A stretch of 64,000 nt of DNA. Source: Imbricaverruca yamaguchii. Its lineage: Eukaryota > Arthropoda > Thecostraca > Neoverrucidae. Location of the stretch: positions 248,001 to 312,000 of the forward strand of contig JAOTOL010001502.1 in NCBI GenBank assembly GCA_034440575.1, written 5' to 3'. Shown here one piece after another: positions 1 to 12,492 of the stretch. A model generated the notes under the pieces. That model did no database searches, had not been told where the DNA came from, and saw only the letters and a program-made list of their open reading frames with translations. The translations under genes and the position numbers were made by a program. The stretch's first letter is position 1. Every line of letters starts with the position of its first letter.

Positions 1-459
1 CGGCCGTCGTCGTCGCCATTGTGTCCATCGGATCAAGGCCGGCGATAGTGGCCTGTTATGGATCTGACTGAGCTGAATTCTGATATTACATGTGATCAGA
101 CGTAAGGGCGAATCCATCGATTACCATTGAGAGGCACTCGTCTGCAGTTGCTCCATTTCCTCGCAGTGGTGCCGCTGCGGATGGTGAGGGTAGGGGTCGG
201 CCGGCGAGGCACTGGGGTACTGAACAGCCTTCTCCTCCCAAGGGGTGGCCGTTCTTCTGAGAGGACCGCATTCGCCTGAGATTCTCGTTGAACGTGGGGG
301 TTGCCCTCGAGCCTTCTCGGGAGGGGGATGCATCCGAACCTTCCTTCGGGGGACGCCTTTGGCGGTCAGAGGTGTGCAGCTTCTCCGAGGGTGGACGCAT
401 GTCGCCACTGCGCCCCCTGTGTCCGCCCCTGGTGTGGCGCAGTGCCCGAGTGCCATTGG
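1..459. other. GC-rich spacer, no recognised gene
   Basis: Unique sequence before the first array. A - strand open frame (86-934) runs through it and into the 36-bp array. It begins with an unrepetitive stretch (780-934 on the - strand) and then reads a 12-residue Gly/Pro/Thr-rich repeat. I recognise no domain in it. Confidence 0.5.
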
Positions 460-770
460 GTCCGCCAGTGGGACCGGGCACATCCCATTGACCGGTCCCG
501 CCAGTGGGACCGGGCACATCCCATTGACTGGTCCCGCCAGTGGGACCGGGCACATCCCATTGACCGGTCCCGCCAGTGGGACCGGGCACATCCCATTGAC
601 CGGTCCCGCCAGTGGGACCGGCACATCGTCCGTTGACGGTCCCGCCAGTGGGACCGGGCACATTCCATTGACCGGTCCCGCCAGTGGGACCGGTCACATC
701 CCATTGACCGGTCCCGCCAGTGGGACCGGGCACATCCCATTGACTGGTCCCGCCAGTGGGACCGGCATCG
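460..770. repeat. Minisatellite, 36-bp unit
   Basis: About eight copies of a 36-bp unit containing CCAGTGGGACCGGGCACAT. The unit is a multiple of three, so frames stay open on both strands. One copy near 620-650 has small deletions that shift the frame. Confidence 0.93.
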
Positions 771-929
771 GCGCGTGGTGGCCGACTGGGCTGGCCCGAA
801 TCGGCTCCAACGCCGTCGTCTACAACGGCATAAACTTCCGCAGCCACTTCCGGACTTACATAAACTTGAGCTACGACGTGACCGCCGACATGAAATGGCA
901 GCGGCGCGACAGTGGCGGATCCAAGAGTC

Positions 930-1986
930 CCCACCCGACCCCACCATCACCCCACCCCACCCGACCCCACCATCACCCCACCCCACCCGACCCCACCATC
1001 ACCCCACCCCACCCGACCCCACCATCACCCCACCCCACCCGACCCCACCATCACCCCACCCCACCCGACCCCACCATCACCCCACCCCACCCCACCCGAC
1101 CCCACCATCACCCCACCCCACCCGACCCCACCATCACCCCACCCCACCCGACCCCACCATCACCCCACCCCACCCCCCACCCGACCCCACCATCCCCACC
1201 CCACCCCACCCGACCCCACCATCACCCCACCCCACCCGACCCCACCATCACCCCACCCCACCCCACCATCACCCCACCCCACCCGACCCCACCATCACCC
1301 CACCCCACCCGACCCCACCATCACCCCACCCCACCCGACCCCACCATCACCCCACCCCACCCCACCCGACCCCACCATCACCCCACCCCACCCGACCCCA
1401 CCATCACCCCACCCCACCACCACCCCACCCCACCCGACCCCACCATCACCCCCCCACCCCCACCCGACCCCACCATCACCCCACCCCACCCCACCCGACC
1501 CCACCATCACCCCACCCCACCCGACCCCACCATCACCCCACCCCACCCGACCCCACCATCACCCCACCCCACCCGACCCCACCATCACCCCACCCCACCC
1601 GACCCCACCATCACCCCACCCACCCCACCATCACCCCACCCCACCCGACCCCACCATCACCCCACCCCACCATCACCCCACCCCACCCGACCCCACCATC
1701 ACCCCACCCCACCCGACCCCACCATCACCCCACCCCACCCCACCCACCCCACCCCACCCCACCCCACCCCACCCACCCCACCATCACCCCACCCCACCCG
1801 ACCCCACCATCACCCACCCGACCCCACCATCACCCCACCCCCCACCCCACCATCACCCCACCCCACCCGACCCCACCATCACCCACCCCACCCGACCCCA
1901 CCATCACCCCACCCCACCCGACCCCACCATCACCCCACCCCACCCGACCCCACCATCACCCCACCCCACCCGACCCCACCATCACG
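930..1986. repeat. C-rich minisatellite, 26-bp unit
   Basis: About 40 copies of a 26-bp unit built from CCCCACC, CATCACC and CCGACC blocks. The + strand is almost only C, A and T, with a single G per unit, so the - strand carries dense GGGG runs. The unit is not a multiple of three, so every frame reads the same His/Pro/Thr cycle. Copies differ by gain or loss of CCCCA or CCACC blocks. Confidence 0.95.
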
Positions 1987-2455
1987 CGCACCAGTCGTCT
2001 GCGGGACGGCGGACGCAGGAATTAGATACGAGACAGTCCAGGCGGCGGCCGCCGAGCACAAGCCCAACTTGGTCGATTTGTTGGGCTTCGCTCCGCCTGG
2101 CTGGCTGTCCGATCAGCCGTGTGTCGCAAAAACTATGCCAAGCTTGGCTGTGTCGGAGAGGACCAGTGCTCTTGAACGGCTCTTACACGAGTGCGAAATG
2201 AAAGCAGGAATGAAGCGCAGGCTAGACTCTAAGTACATTCGTGTATGTGTACGGTTTTATTGCGTTTTGGAGTGGAGAAGCAGGAATGGCATGGGTGTTG
2301 TTTTGTATTCTTTGAGGGGGGGGCAAGTAACATTTCATTTTTGGCTTTGCGCCCCTCCCCAATGATTTCAAACCCAAATGACAAACCATTAAACCCAAAT
2401 ATCCAACCAACCAATGATTTAAACTTCTAACATGGAACCTCATGGAACGCGTCCC
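1987..2455. other. Spacer, nothing recognised
   Basis: Mixed-composition DNA between two arrays. A + frame continues out of the C-rich array for about 100 residues, but I see no domain or splice-site pattern. Confidence 0.4.
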
Positions 2456-2712
2456 CAATCCACATGGGACCGTCTGCAGCCTCCATGTATTGAGTCCACA
2501 TGGGACCGTCTGCAGCCCCCATGTATTGAGTCCACATGGGACCGTCTGCAGCCCCCATGTATTGAGTCCACATGGGACCGTCTGCAGCCCCCATGTATTG
2601 AGTCCACATGGGACCGTCTGCAGCCCCCATGTATTGAGTCCACATGGGACCGTCTGCAGCCCCCATGTATTGAGTCCACATGGGACCGTCTGCAGCCCCC
2701 ATGTATTGAGTC
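2456..2712. repeat. Minisatellite, 36-bp unit (second type)
   Basis: About seven nearly identical copies of a 36-bp unit containing CATGGGACCGTCTGCAG and CCCATGTATTGAG. It is unrelated in sequence to the 36-bp array at 460 apart from a shared GGGACC core. Confidence 0.93.
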
Positions 2713-3731
2713 CCTCCCTGTGTTTTGTCCCTCCCTGTGTTTTGTTGTCAGAGACGAACGTCCATGACGGCACGATTGTATTATAAAATGAGCAATGTTT
2801 TCGGGTGGTGGGAGTGGCGGTTATTCCCGGCGCAGGCACATGGTCCCCCAGCCCGGACATTTTCAGACACACGGGCCAACAGGCTCTGCAGATTCGTGTC
2901 CACTATGGCGTCAGAGGTGAATCGACATGTCCTACTGTTGCTTATAAATGCGTAGCTAAATTGTCGAATGGCGCAGGTATTAAACTGCACAGCATGATCA
3001 GAGGTTTGCGTGCTGCACAGTATCACTGCAAGGCCTATAAGTTGCAATTAAGCTAATTCATCCAAGTTCGCTGTTGTTATCAGGTACCAATTTTCTGGAT
3101 GCGCTGGTATTGGCCGATGGAAGATATCAACACAGGTCTAAATACATGGCACGTAATGGAAGCTATCAGTCTGTTCTGTGCTCTTTTCAACACAAATTTC
3201 CGACTTTTGACCCACTGGGCTTCAATGCGTACAGTGAACAGAACCCACTCTGCTGTTCCCGCTCAGCGTTGCTGACATGGTGTCGGTGACACGATGTCGG
3301 TGACACGATGTCGGTGACACGAGTGTGACCAGGGTGACACAGAGGGAAATTATTATGACGTGACACGATGTCAGTAGTATGTCAACGACGTCGCTGTCCA
3401 TGGTGCGTCTGTAACCGACTCTTCGCGCAAAACCTGCGACAGCACTTGTGACGAGCGCCTACTCAATTTCCCGCCGTTGTCATGGCAACGTGGGCGGCGC
3501 CTGCCCACAGCTATTCGGGGCGTCCAGGCTGGTGGTGACCTGTCGATGACCCGAGCTGGACGATAATCAGATCAGACGTGCGCTAATGGTATGGTGCTGT
3601 TGTACTAGTGACCACGCATCGTACCTAGGATGCCGGTGCGGGAGTTTCCCAGATTTGCGCCAGTGGTCTGGTGCTGTAGTACTAGTGCCAGTACCGACAG
3701 AGTGCTAGTCACGTCGTCACTAGGATGCCGG
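2713..3731. other. Spacer, nothing recognised
   Basis: Unique DNA with only short frames. A 14-bp motif (TGACACGATGTCGG) is repeated about three times at 3288-3318. Confidence 0.4.
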
Positions 3732-3959
3732 TATGGCAGAGTACCAGTGCCAGTGCCAGTACCAGTGTTTGGCAGAGATACGGCGTAGGGCCCAGACAGC
3801 CCGCCGGTATGGCAGAGTACCAGTGCCAGTGCCAGTACCAGTGTTTGGCAGAGATACGGCGTAGGGCCCAGACAGCCCGCCGGTATGGCAGAGTACCAGT
3901 GCCAGTGCCAGTACCAGTGTTTGGCAGAGATACGGCGTAGGGCCCAGACAGCCCGCCGG
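3732..3959. repeat. Minisatellite, 76-bp unit, three copies
   Basis: Three nearly exact copies start at 3732, 3808 and 3884. Each unit holds an internal short repeat of CCAGTG/CCAGTA. Confidence 0.95.
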
Positions 3960-4040
3960 CCTGCCACTGCCAGTCAGGGAAAGGTTGGCCAGGACCGTCA
4001 TCATTATCATCACGAAGATCGTGATCACCACCACCATATG

Positions 4041-4279
<239 letters not shown>

Positions 4280-5845
4280 AACTGCGGCGCTGCCATGCCG
4301 CAGTTCCTCCCGAGTCCTGAAGTTCGCGGCGAGTTGTTCCGGACGGGGTTGGGGGTTACCTCTGCCGGTTACCGTCAGCCCGGTGTGGCGACGTGCCGGG
4401 GCGAGCGCGCCAAAACGAAATGGCGCCACTGCGCCGGCGTCTCTCGTGTGCACAGCGTGTGGCATGGCTACAGCGTTGGAGGTGCGAAATCAGAAAAGGG
4501 GAAAATTTGATTTGGAAATAAGCTTCAGAGCTGAACAGCTAACATTGCATTGAGGTCTGCTGAGGTCTGGGTCCGTCGAGGATGATACTGGTATGTTAGC
4601 TGTTTTTAAGTGTCGAGGAAATGCCGTTTTAGTGCAAACGCTGGAGAAAATCGTCCTTTTGGGCAGGTTGCAGCCCTCGTGGCCACTCCCGTGCTGACCG
4701 GGCACTCGTTCCCGTACCCACTTCCGCCTTTGGTGGCAACTGCTATGTCTTTTGTTCTTGAATTTTTCGGATAAAATCACATAATTTGTATGTCTTTTTG
4801 ACGTGTGGTCGTGCTCGACAACAGAGGAAACATCGAACAGATTTGGCGGAGGGAATATCTCAGTAACCGAGTTGATCGAGAACGCGTGATCCTTTCGTAG
4901 CCCGGACGTAGCAGACTGCAGCAAGCTGCAGCAAGCTGCAGCAAGCTGCAGCGTCAGCATCTCTTGTCCACTTCACAAGCTGGCGGCTGGTGTCCCTGTA
5001 CGTAATCCAGGTAATAATAATCCCTGCAGATCCCTATGACGACCTTGAACCATGAATTCTCCCTGTTGTAACATGATCCAAGTCGATGCGGGCGCTATGA
5101 ACTTTTAGCGCCTCGAGGCGCGCAGAACTGTCTGCTTCTATCCAGAAGGTTCGACGTTCGCCGCACATTTGGAATACACAGAAAATCGCTCCGACGGCGG
5201 CGTTCGCATAAGAGGTTTGTCCTCCGCGCCCAGCCGGAAAAGTGTTTCCCGCGTGGAGAAATACTTCACCTGCCAGCCGACCGTGGAACACGTCATTTTG
5301 GTGCATACTTGCGATTTCTGTTGCCGGCTTACTATTTTATACCTTACATTTTAAACAGTATAAAATATATGTTTTGCTTTACATATTTGTATTAGATTAT
5401 GCAATTGAAAGAAAAAAAAATTGAATTAAAGTTTAAAGAAAGATTCAATCAAAATTAAAAAAAAAATATATTTAAATTTAAAAGCAAAAATGTTTTATTA
5501 AAATTGTATTGTAAAAACTTTTGTAAAAATTGTATAATGTATTTATGTTTTTATGGTTTCCATTATTGCGTACGTAATATTTTCGGCTAAGTGTTGGACG
5601 CCGCGTATCATTTACAAATGTCGCCCGTCTGGCGCGCGTGCCGTGACGCGATATGACTCAGCTGTCGAATGAGTCATCAGCCTTTTTCTCATCTCCTCAC
5701 TGGCACTCTGATCCCGGACTCCACTTATCCATCTTAGCTCAGAACTTAGACTTGTTTTAAGCCCGCCGAGACGTGATTCAGTGATCCTTTCACCGACGCT
5801 CTGATAGCTAACGACAGCCTGAGTAAATAACGAAAACAACAACCA
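4280..5845. other. Spacer, nothing recognised
   Basis: GC-rich at first, becoming AT-rich around 5340-5580. CTGCAGCAAG is tandemly repeated at 4916-4950. No gene could be supported. Confidence 0.4.
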
Positions 5846-5982
5846 TCACCATCGCCCTCACCATCACCACCATCATCATCATCATCATCATCGTCATCGT
5901 CATCAGTCGTCATCAGTCGTCACCGTCACCGTCACCGTCACCGTCACCGTCACCGTCACCGTCACCGTCACCGTCACCACCG
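5846..5982. repeat. CAT/CACCGT microsatellite
   Basis: A run of CAT triplets grades through CATCGT and CATCAGTCGT into about ten copies of the hexamer CACCGT. Confidence 0.93.
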
Positions 5983-6478
5983 CCACGCGACATTCGAGAT
6001 AACGCCGAAGAACGTACCAGACTTTACTGGCCGTGGTACAGCTGTACCGCAGCGGCACTCCGCCCGCCTCCAGCCACGGACGGCGGGATGGCACGGCGGG
6101 GCGGGGCAGCCCAGCTGGCCCAGTTTGCGGCCTAGTTTGCGGCCCGTTTGCCAACATGGCTGCTGAACACGGCCGCGGGCGGCGACTGTCGGGTGTTTCC
6201 GCCGCTTCTCGGAACTACTCCACTTCGCCGCTGGCCCGAGGCGCCAGTACTGCGCCAGTACTGCGCTAGTAGTGTGCCAGTACTGCGCCAGTAGTGTGCC
6301 AGTACTGCGCCGCCGGTTTCGCACACGCTTAACTTAGCCGCTGAGCTACCGACGCCCCGCACTGAACGTCTGTCCAGTCAGCTGTCCTGGAGCCCCCAAC
6401 CGACGGCTCCACCAGTCAGAGCTTTCGTTCAAAATGTTCACTTGTTGAATTGGTGAAGCACCGGCCAAATTACGGTGG
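5983..6478. other. Spacer with a short AGTACTGCGCC repeat
   Basis: Unique DNA with three to four imperfect copies of GCCAGTACTGC/GCCAGTAGTGT at 6242-6312. No gene recognised. Confidence 0.5.
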
Positions 6479-6787
6479 CTAACGAGACGGACACTCGTGA
6501 ATCCCGGACACTCCCGGACACTCCCGGACACCCGGCTAACGAGACGGACACTCGTGAATCCCGGACACTCCCGGACACTCCCGGACACCCGGCTAACGAG
6601 ACGGACACTCGTGAATCCCGGACACTCCCGGACACTCCCGGACACCCGGCTAACGAGACGACACTCGTCCCGGACACTCCCGGACACTCCCGGACACCCG
6701 GCTAACGAGACGGACACTCGTGAATCCCGGACACTCCCGGACACTCCCGGACACCCGGCTAACGACACGGACACTCGTGAATCCCGG
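6479..6787. repeat. Minisatellite, 57-bp unit
   Basis: About 5.4 copies of a 57-bp unit that itself contains three CCCGGACACT blocks. The copy at 6650 is shortened. Confidence 0.93.
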
Positions 6788-6845
6788 CGACAGGTATAAT
6801 ATGGAGAAGATGGAGCTAGGGAGAAGCGGAGACACTGCCGTGTCA

Positions 6846-7075
6846 CCTTTCCCTGGGTGCGCCTCTGACAGTGGCCTTCCCTGAGTGTGCCTCTGACAGT
6901 ACCATTCCCTGGGTACGCCTCTGACAGTGACCTTCCCTGAGTGCGCCTCTGACAGTGACCATCCCTGGGCGCGCCTCTGACAGTGACCTTCCCTGAGTGC
7001 GTTTCTGACAGTGGCCTTCCCTGAGTGCGCTTCTGGCAGTAACATTCCCTGGGTGTAACCCTGGCAGTGACCTAT
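6846..7075. repeat. Minisatellite, 28-bp unit
   Basis: About eight diverged copies of a unit containing TTCCCTGAGTGCGCCTCTGA. Copies vary in CTGAGTG versus CTGGGTG. Confidence 0.9.
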
Positions 7076-8909
7076 GAGTGCGCCTGAGTGTTGCGAATTG
7101 TTACCAGATAGAGTGACAATTGGCAACACTCGGAGACACACCTCCCAAAAAGGTGGCCTGGCGTACGGCGCTGGTCATGTGCGCCGGCGTGCATGCACCA
7201 TACCAAGAGTCGCAATGTGCCGCTTTGGCAGAGACTGAGGTGGTGTCACGTCAGCACGAGAATGATCTGTGTGCGGGTAGGACATGAGACGGGACTTCAC
7301 ATACACCAGCGGCGCAGAGCACATGGCATTGTGTTAAGCAATGAACACCTGGTGCTCTTCTGTCCCAGGAGATTCTCCCACCTCCGCACCTCCGACCGAA
7401 ATCCGCAGCAGTGTCCGTGGCCTATTACGACAGTTGATTCCTCAAGTGCCTCAACCTGAACCCTGTGACTGAACAGTTAGTGGTGGAACAATTAGTCAGT
7501 GCAGACGGAAGACGGTGAGCGCCGGTGTTGTAGTTGTTAGTGCGCTCGCGTCGCAACGAAAGCGTTGCGGGTTCGAATCTCGCTCGTCACGCGAAATTTC
7601 GCCTCCCCACTCTTTTTCGGCACCCAGCGTGGTGACGCTCCCAGGTGGGTGAGTCGTAACGGGAATTGGGAGTTCGTGTTCTTCACATTGCTACGAATTC
7701 TGAGTTCTTGAAGTTCATAGTGCACTACCAAGTGATATTTCGTGCTAAAAACGTGCCGATTGTGCTATGCTTGATATCATATATTTGCTTTGAAAATCAG
7801 CATAGGCAAGTTTTATTGCAACGTCTGTCTGTTGTTCCCTACTGCAGTATTCGATGTGGGTGTCGTTGCTTGCCCCGAAGTAGCCTAGCAACAGTATCCT
7901 GGGCAATTGGTCAATCCGTCCAAATTGGTCGATTGTTCAATTGGTGATGGTGTGGTTAAAAATCGATCGAATTACAGTGGGTAACTGCAGCTGGTTGTAT
8001 TGATTGGATGATAGCCTCTCACGTTACCATTCGGCAACGCTGCACACCTGTATGAAAAGGCGGAGTGCCTTCTGCAAGAATATAAGTGCAATGTTCGTCG
8101 TGCAGGTATATGCTGTCTTGTTATGTGTGCAGTTAGCGTCATCAGCGTCCCTCACGCGGCCATTCTCTTTGTTTCAGGTAAGAACCACCCTATGACGTCA
8201 CATGTATCGGGTTGAAGAGATTACGTCATCGTCGTGGTGAAGTGTTTGGAGTTTTGGCGGCTTCTCAAATTGACGGTGAGGAATGCTGTGGTTTGTGAAC
8301 TTCCAATGTTCAAAAGCAATATTGAATCGTCGTTCACCAGCTCAAATATAACAAAACACCTAAGTTGATTTACACTGGTGACAATGTGGAAAAATGAGAA
8401 GAAAATATGCCCCACCGAAGCAAAAAAAAAAACAAGAACGAAGCAAAATGAAAATAACCATGTCGTCTCCTGGGTTCTTCATGTTGCGATTATTACTTTC
8501 AAGAATTTAAGGTTTGAAAATGGAACTTTTGGTGGTGTTGGCGCCGTTTGACGACCTTGGTGACATTTGGCGAACTTGGCGACCTTGGTGACATTTGGCA
8601 ACCTTGGTAACATTTGGCAACCTTGCATTTATGAGACACCGTTATGACGTGCACATCATAAATTTGCGATTGATTTGTGTACCCAGCCTGGCGGATACAT
8701 TGCGTTATACATTGCGCAGCACCATAGACTAGCTGAATACCTTTCGTACATTGCTGGTTGGTCCCATGAAGGATCTAAGCCAGCCTCCATCTTGTCCCCT
8801 CCAATCCCTTCTAAACGCGACCCTTGTCGGCGTGTCGGTGTGCGAGCACGCCACCTTTCGTTCCGTACTTCCGCGACTCCGTGATACCGCGACCCGGTGC
8901 GTGAACACC
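7076..8909. other. Spacer, no recognised gene
   Basis: Mostly unique DNA. It holds one tRNA-like relic at 7517-7591 and a short repeat of GACCTTGGTGACATTTGGC at about 8550-8625. Confidence 0.4.
7517..7591 (+). other. tRNA-like relic, probably a SINE head
   Basis: It has an A-box-like segment (GTAGTTGTTAGTGC) and a B-box (GGTTCGAATCTC) inside a pairable T arm, GCGGG/CTCGC. An anticodon-like hairpin, CGCAAC/GTTGCG, lies between them. The acceptor ends do not pair well, so a working tRNA is unlikely. Confidence 0.5.
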
Positions 8910-9560
8910 GCGCGGGTCACATCACACGTCACACGTCACAGTTCACTTTGGTTCCGTTCGCCGGCTCTGTCTGCTCGCTGGGACCAGGTGGAGCTCGACT
9001 GTCTGCCTCAGCACGCACCTGGAGATGGCGTGACGTGGCTGGTGGCGCCGTGAAGCCCAGTGTGGCACGTCACACGTCACATGTTACACGTCACACGTCA
9101 CTGTACACGTCACATGCCATACCAGCAAACACATCACATGTCACGCACATGTATACGTCACATGTTACACGTCACCTGTCACAGTCACATGTTGCATGTC
9201 ACACGTCACATATCACACTCACATGTCACACGTCACATGTTACACGTCACATGTTACATGTCACATGTTACACACTACACGTCACATGTTACAGTCACAT
9301 GTTGCACGTTACACGTCACATGTTACACGTCATATGCTATGCGTCACATGTTATACGTCACATGTCACACATCACTTGTCACAAATCGTACGTCACAGAT
9401 CACACATGACATCACGCGTTACAGATAACGCGTCGCATGCCACATGTTGCACGTCACATGACATGCTACACAGCACATGCAACACATGACATGCTACACA
9501 GCACATGCCACACATGACATGCCACACATCACATGTCACATCACATGCCACACATGGCAC
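8910..9560. repeat. Degenerate short repeat, ACGTCACATGTTAC type
   Basis: About 640 bp of imperfect 9-15 bp motifs built from CACGTCACATG, ATGTTACACGTCAC and ATGCCACAC. Spacing is irregular, and copies toward the right end drift to CACATGCCACACATGACATG. Confidence 0.88.
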
Positions 9561-9656
9561 GGCACCGCAGTGGGGGGGGGGTCTGGTGAGGGGACACCGG
9601 CCCTACGTCAGTTGTCGCTGCGGTGGGGGTATCGTCTGATGGGGGTGGGTGGGTGG

Positions 9657-11203
9657 GGGTACACTGGTTCTCCGCGAGACGTCGCTGTAGCGGCGGTAGC
9701 GTCTGGGGGTGTATACTGGTTCTCCGCGAGACGTCGCTGTAGCGGCGGTAGCGTCTGGGGGTGTATACTGGTTCTCCGCGAGACGTCGCTGTAGCGGCGG
9801 TAGCGTCTGGGGGTGTATACTGGTTCTCCGCGAGACGTCGCTGTAGCGGCGGCAGCGTCTGTGGGGTGTATACTGGTTCTCCGCGAGACGTCGCTGTAGC
9901 GGCGGCAGCGTCTGGGGGTGTATACTGGTTCTCCGCGAGACGTCGCTGTAGCGGCGGTAGCGTCTGGGGGTGTATACTGGTTCGCCGCGAGACGTCGCTG
10001 TAGCGGCGGTAGCGTCTGGGGGTGTATACTGGTTCTCCGCGAGACGTCGCTGTAGCGGCGGTAGCGTCTGGGGGTGTATACTGGTTCTCCGCGAGACGTC
10101 GCTGTAGCGGCGGCAGCGTCTGGGGGTGTATACTGGTTCGCCGCGAGACGTCGCTGTAGCGGCGGCAGGGCGTCTGGGGGTGTATACTGGTTCGCCGCGA
10201 GACGTCGCTGTAGCGGCGGTAGCGTCTGGGGGTGTATACTGGTTCTCCGCGAGACGTCGCTGTAGCGGCGGTAGCGTCTGGGGGTGTATACTGGTTCGCC
10301 GCGAGACGTCGCTGTAGCGGCGGCAGCGTCTGGGGGTGTATACTGGTTCTCCGCGAGACGGCGTAGCCGGCTGTAGCGGCGGAGCGTCTGGGGGTGTATA
10401 CTGGTTCTCCGCGAGACGTCGCTGTAGCGCGGTAGCGTCTGGGGGTGTATACTGGTTCTCCGCGAGACGTCGCTGTAGCGGCGGTAGCGTCTGGGGGTGT
10501 ATACTGGTTCTCCGCGAGACGTCGCTGTAGCGGCGGCAGCGTCTGGGGGTGTATACTGGTTCTCCGCGAGACGTCGCTGTAGCGGCGGTAGCGTCTGGGG
10601 GTGTATACTGGTTCTCCGCGAGACGTCGCTGTAGCGGCGGTAGCGTCTGGGGGTGTATACTGGTTCGCTCATTCGAGACGTCGCTGTAGCGGCGGTAGCG
10701 TCTGGGGGTGTATACTGGTTCTCCGCGAGACGTCGCTGTAGCGGCGGTAGCGTCTGGGGGTGTATACTGGTTCGCCGCGAGACGTCGCTGTAGCGGCGGT
10801 AGCGTCTGGGGGTGTATACTGGTTCGCCGCGAGACGTCGCTGTAGCGGCGGTAGCGTCTGGGGGTGTATACTGGTTCTCCGCGAGACGTCGCTGTAGCGG
10901 CGGCAGCGTCTGGGGGTGTATACTGGTTCTCCGCGAGACGTCGCTGTAGCGGCGGCAGCGTCTGGGGGTGTATACTGGTTCTCCGCGAGACGTCGCTGTA
11001 GCGGCGGTAGCGTCTGGGGGTGTATACTGGTTCTCCGCGAGACGTCGCTGTAGCGGCGGTAGCGTCTGGGGGTGTATACTGGTTCTCCGCGAGACGTCGC
11101 TGTAGCGGCGGCAGCGTCTGGGGGTGTATACTGGTTCTCCGCGAGACGTCGCTGTAGCGGCGGTAGCGTCTGGGGGTGTACACTGGTTCGCCGCGTGGCT
11201 GTC
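9657..11203. repeat. Minisatellite, 52-bp unit, about 30 copies
   Basis: The unit contains GTATACTGGTTCTCCGCGAG and ACGTCGCTGTAGCGGCGG. Copies differ mainly by TTCTCC/TTCGCC and GGTAGC/GGCAGC swaps. One damaged copy lies near 10360-10390 and a few small indels occur. The - strand is open in all frames (a 526-residue frame), which follows from a stop-free unit whose length is not a multiple of three. It is not evidence of a gene. Confidence 0.96.
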
Positions 11204-11550
11204 CCGTTACGGAGCATCTGACAAACGGGACCTTCGTGCCGCGTGGCGGGCCATTTATCGCGACTGGCGCACGACTGCCAGAGACGGACCCGTGGCGGGG
11301 GAGGGGTAGCGGGTCATGACGCTCCCTCTACCGACTGGTTAGGTATGGAGACTCAAGCTGGAGACCCCGCGGGAGCCTTCAGATTTGTTATGGGTACCCG
11401 AAGTTGATGATGACTGCATCGGAAATCTTATTATGTTGTTTTCATGACAAAGTATGCCTGAAGGCATGCGTGTGGATCAGGGCCTTCTCTGCTACATTTT
11501 TCGCACACGTTGTTTCGAAAACGGTGATTTCTGTGTTTCTGCCGCGCAGT
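11204..11550. other. Spacer, nothing recognised
   Basis: Unique DNA without a supportable gene. Confidence 0.4.
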
Positions 11551-11825
11551 AGACCGGCCTGTGCCCCGGGGTTATGCCATGACACCGCGCAGGAGACCGG
11601 CCTGTGCCCCGGGGTTATGCCATGACACCGCGCAGGAGACCGGCCTGTGCCCCGGGGTTATGCCATGACACCGCGCAGGAGACCGGCCTGTGCCCCGGGG
11701 TTATGCCATGACACCGCGCAGGGAGACCGGCCTGTGCCCCGGGGTTATGCCATGACACCGCGCAGTAGATCGTCTGTGCCCCGGGGTTATGCCATGACAT
11801 CGCGCGGGAGCGCCTGTGCCCCGGT
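11551..11825. repeat. Minisatellite, 43-bp unit
   Basis: About six copies of a unit containing GACCGGCCTGTGCCCCGGGG and TTATGCCATGACACCGCGC. The last copies are more diverged. Confidence 0.93.
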
Positions 11826-12024
11826 TTGCCTGACACACGGCGGCGCCCGTCTCTGTTTATGAACTGGGCCCAGCGCCGTCGTTATGGAGGGCAGTCAGAC
11901 GCGGTCGGTGTGTGTTGCTGCACCCGCACCCCCACCCCCACCCCCCACCCCCACCCCCACTCCCACTCCACCGCGGTCGACGTGTGTCGCTGTGTGCGCA
12001 GGGAGCCAGGAGCGACCGGAGCTG

Positions 12025-12492
12025 GTTTCTGCTCATGCGTAGGGTCTGCGGCGGTAAGAGCGGGTTTCTGTTTATGGAAAGGGCCCGTGGCGGTCAGAGC
12101 TGGCCTCTGTTGATGAATGGAGCCCGGGACTGGGGAGCTGGTTTCTGTTTATGAATGGGGCCCGGGACTGGGGAGCTGGTTTCTGTTTATGAATGGGGCC
12201 CGGGACCGGGAGCTGGTTTCTGTTTATGAATGGGGCCCGGGACCGGGAGCTGGTTTCTGTTTATGAATGGGGCCCAGGACCGGGAGCTGGTTTCTGTTTA
12301 TGAATGGGGCCCAGGACCGGGAGCTGGTTTCTGTTTATGAATGGGGCCCAGGACCGGGAGCTGGTTTCTGTTTATGAATGGGGCCCGGGACTGGGGAGCT
12401 GGTTTCTGTTTATGAATGGGGGGACCGGGACCATGGGACCGGGAGCTGGTTTCTGTTTATGAATGGGGCCCGGGACCGGGAGCTGGTTTCAG
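12025..12492. repeat. Minisatellite, 37-bp unit
   Basis: About eleven copies of a unit containing GGGACCGGGAGCTGG and TTTCTGTTTATGAATGGGG. The first two copies and the last are diverged. A short (CCCCCA)n run lies upstream at 11927-11965. Confidence 0.93.

Noticed and set aside
245..2365. 706-codon + strand frame rich in His/Pro/Thr
   Set aside because: It is made of the 36-bp and 26-bp arrays. Neither flank shows a domain.
9603..11183. 526-codon - strand frame
   Set aside because: It reads a 52-bp repeat that has no stop in any - frame. The protein just cycles through three phases of the unit.
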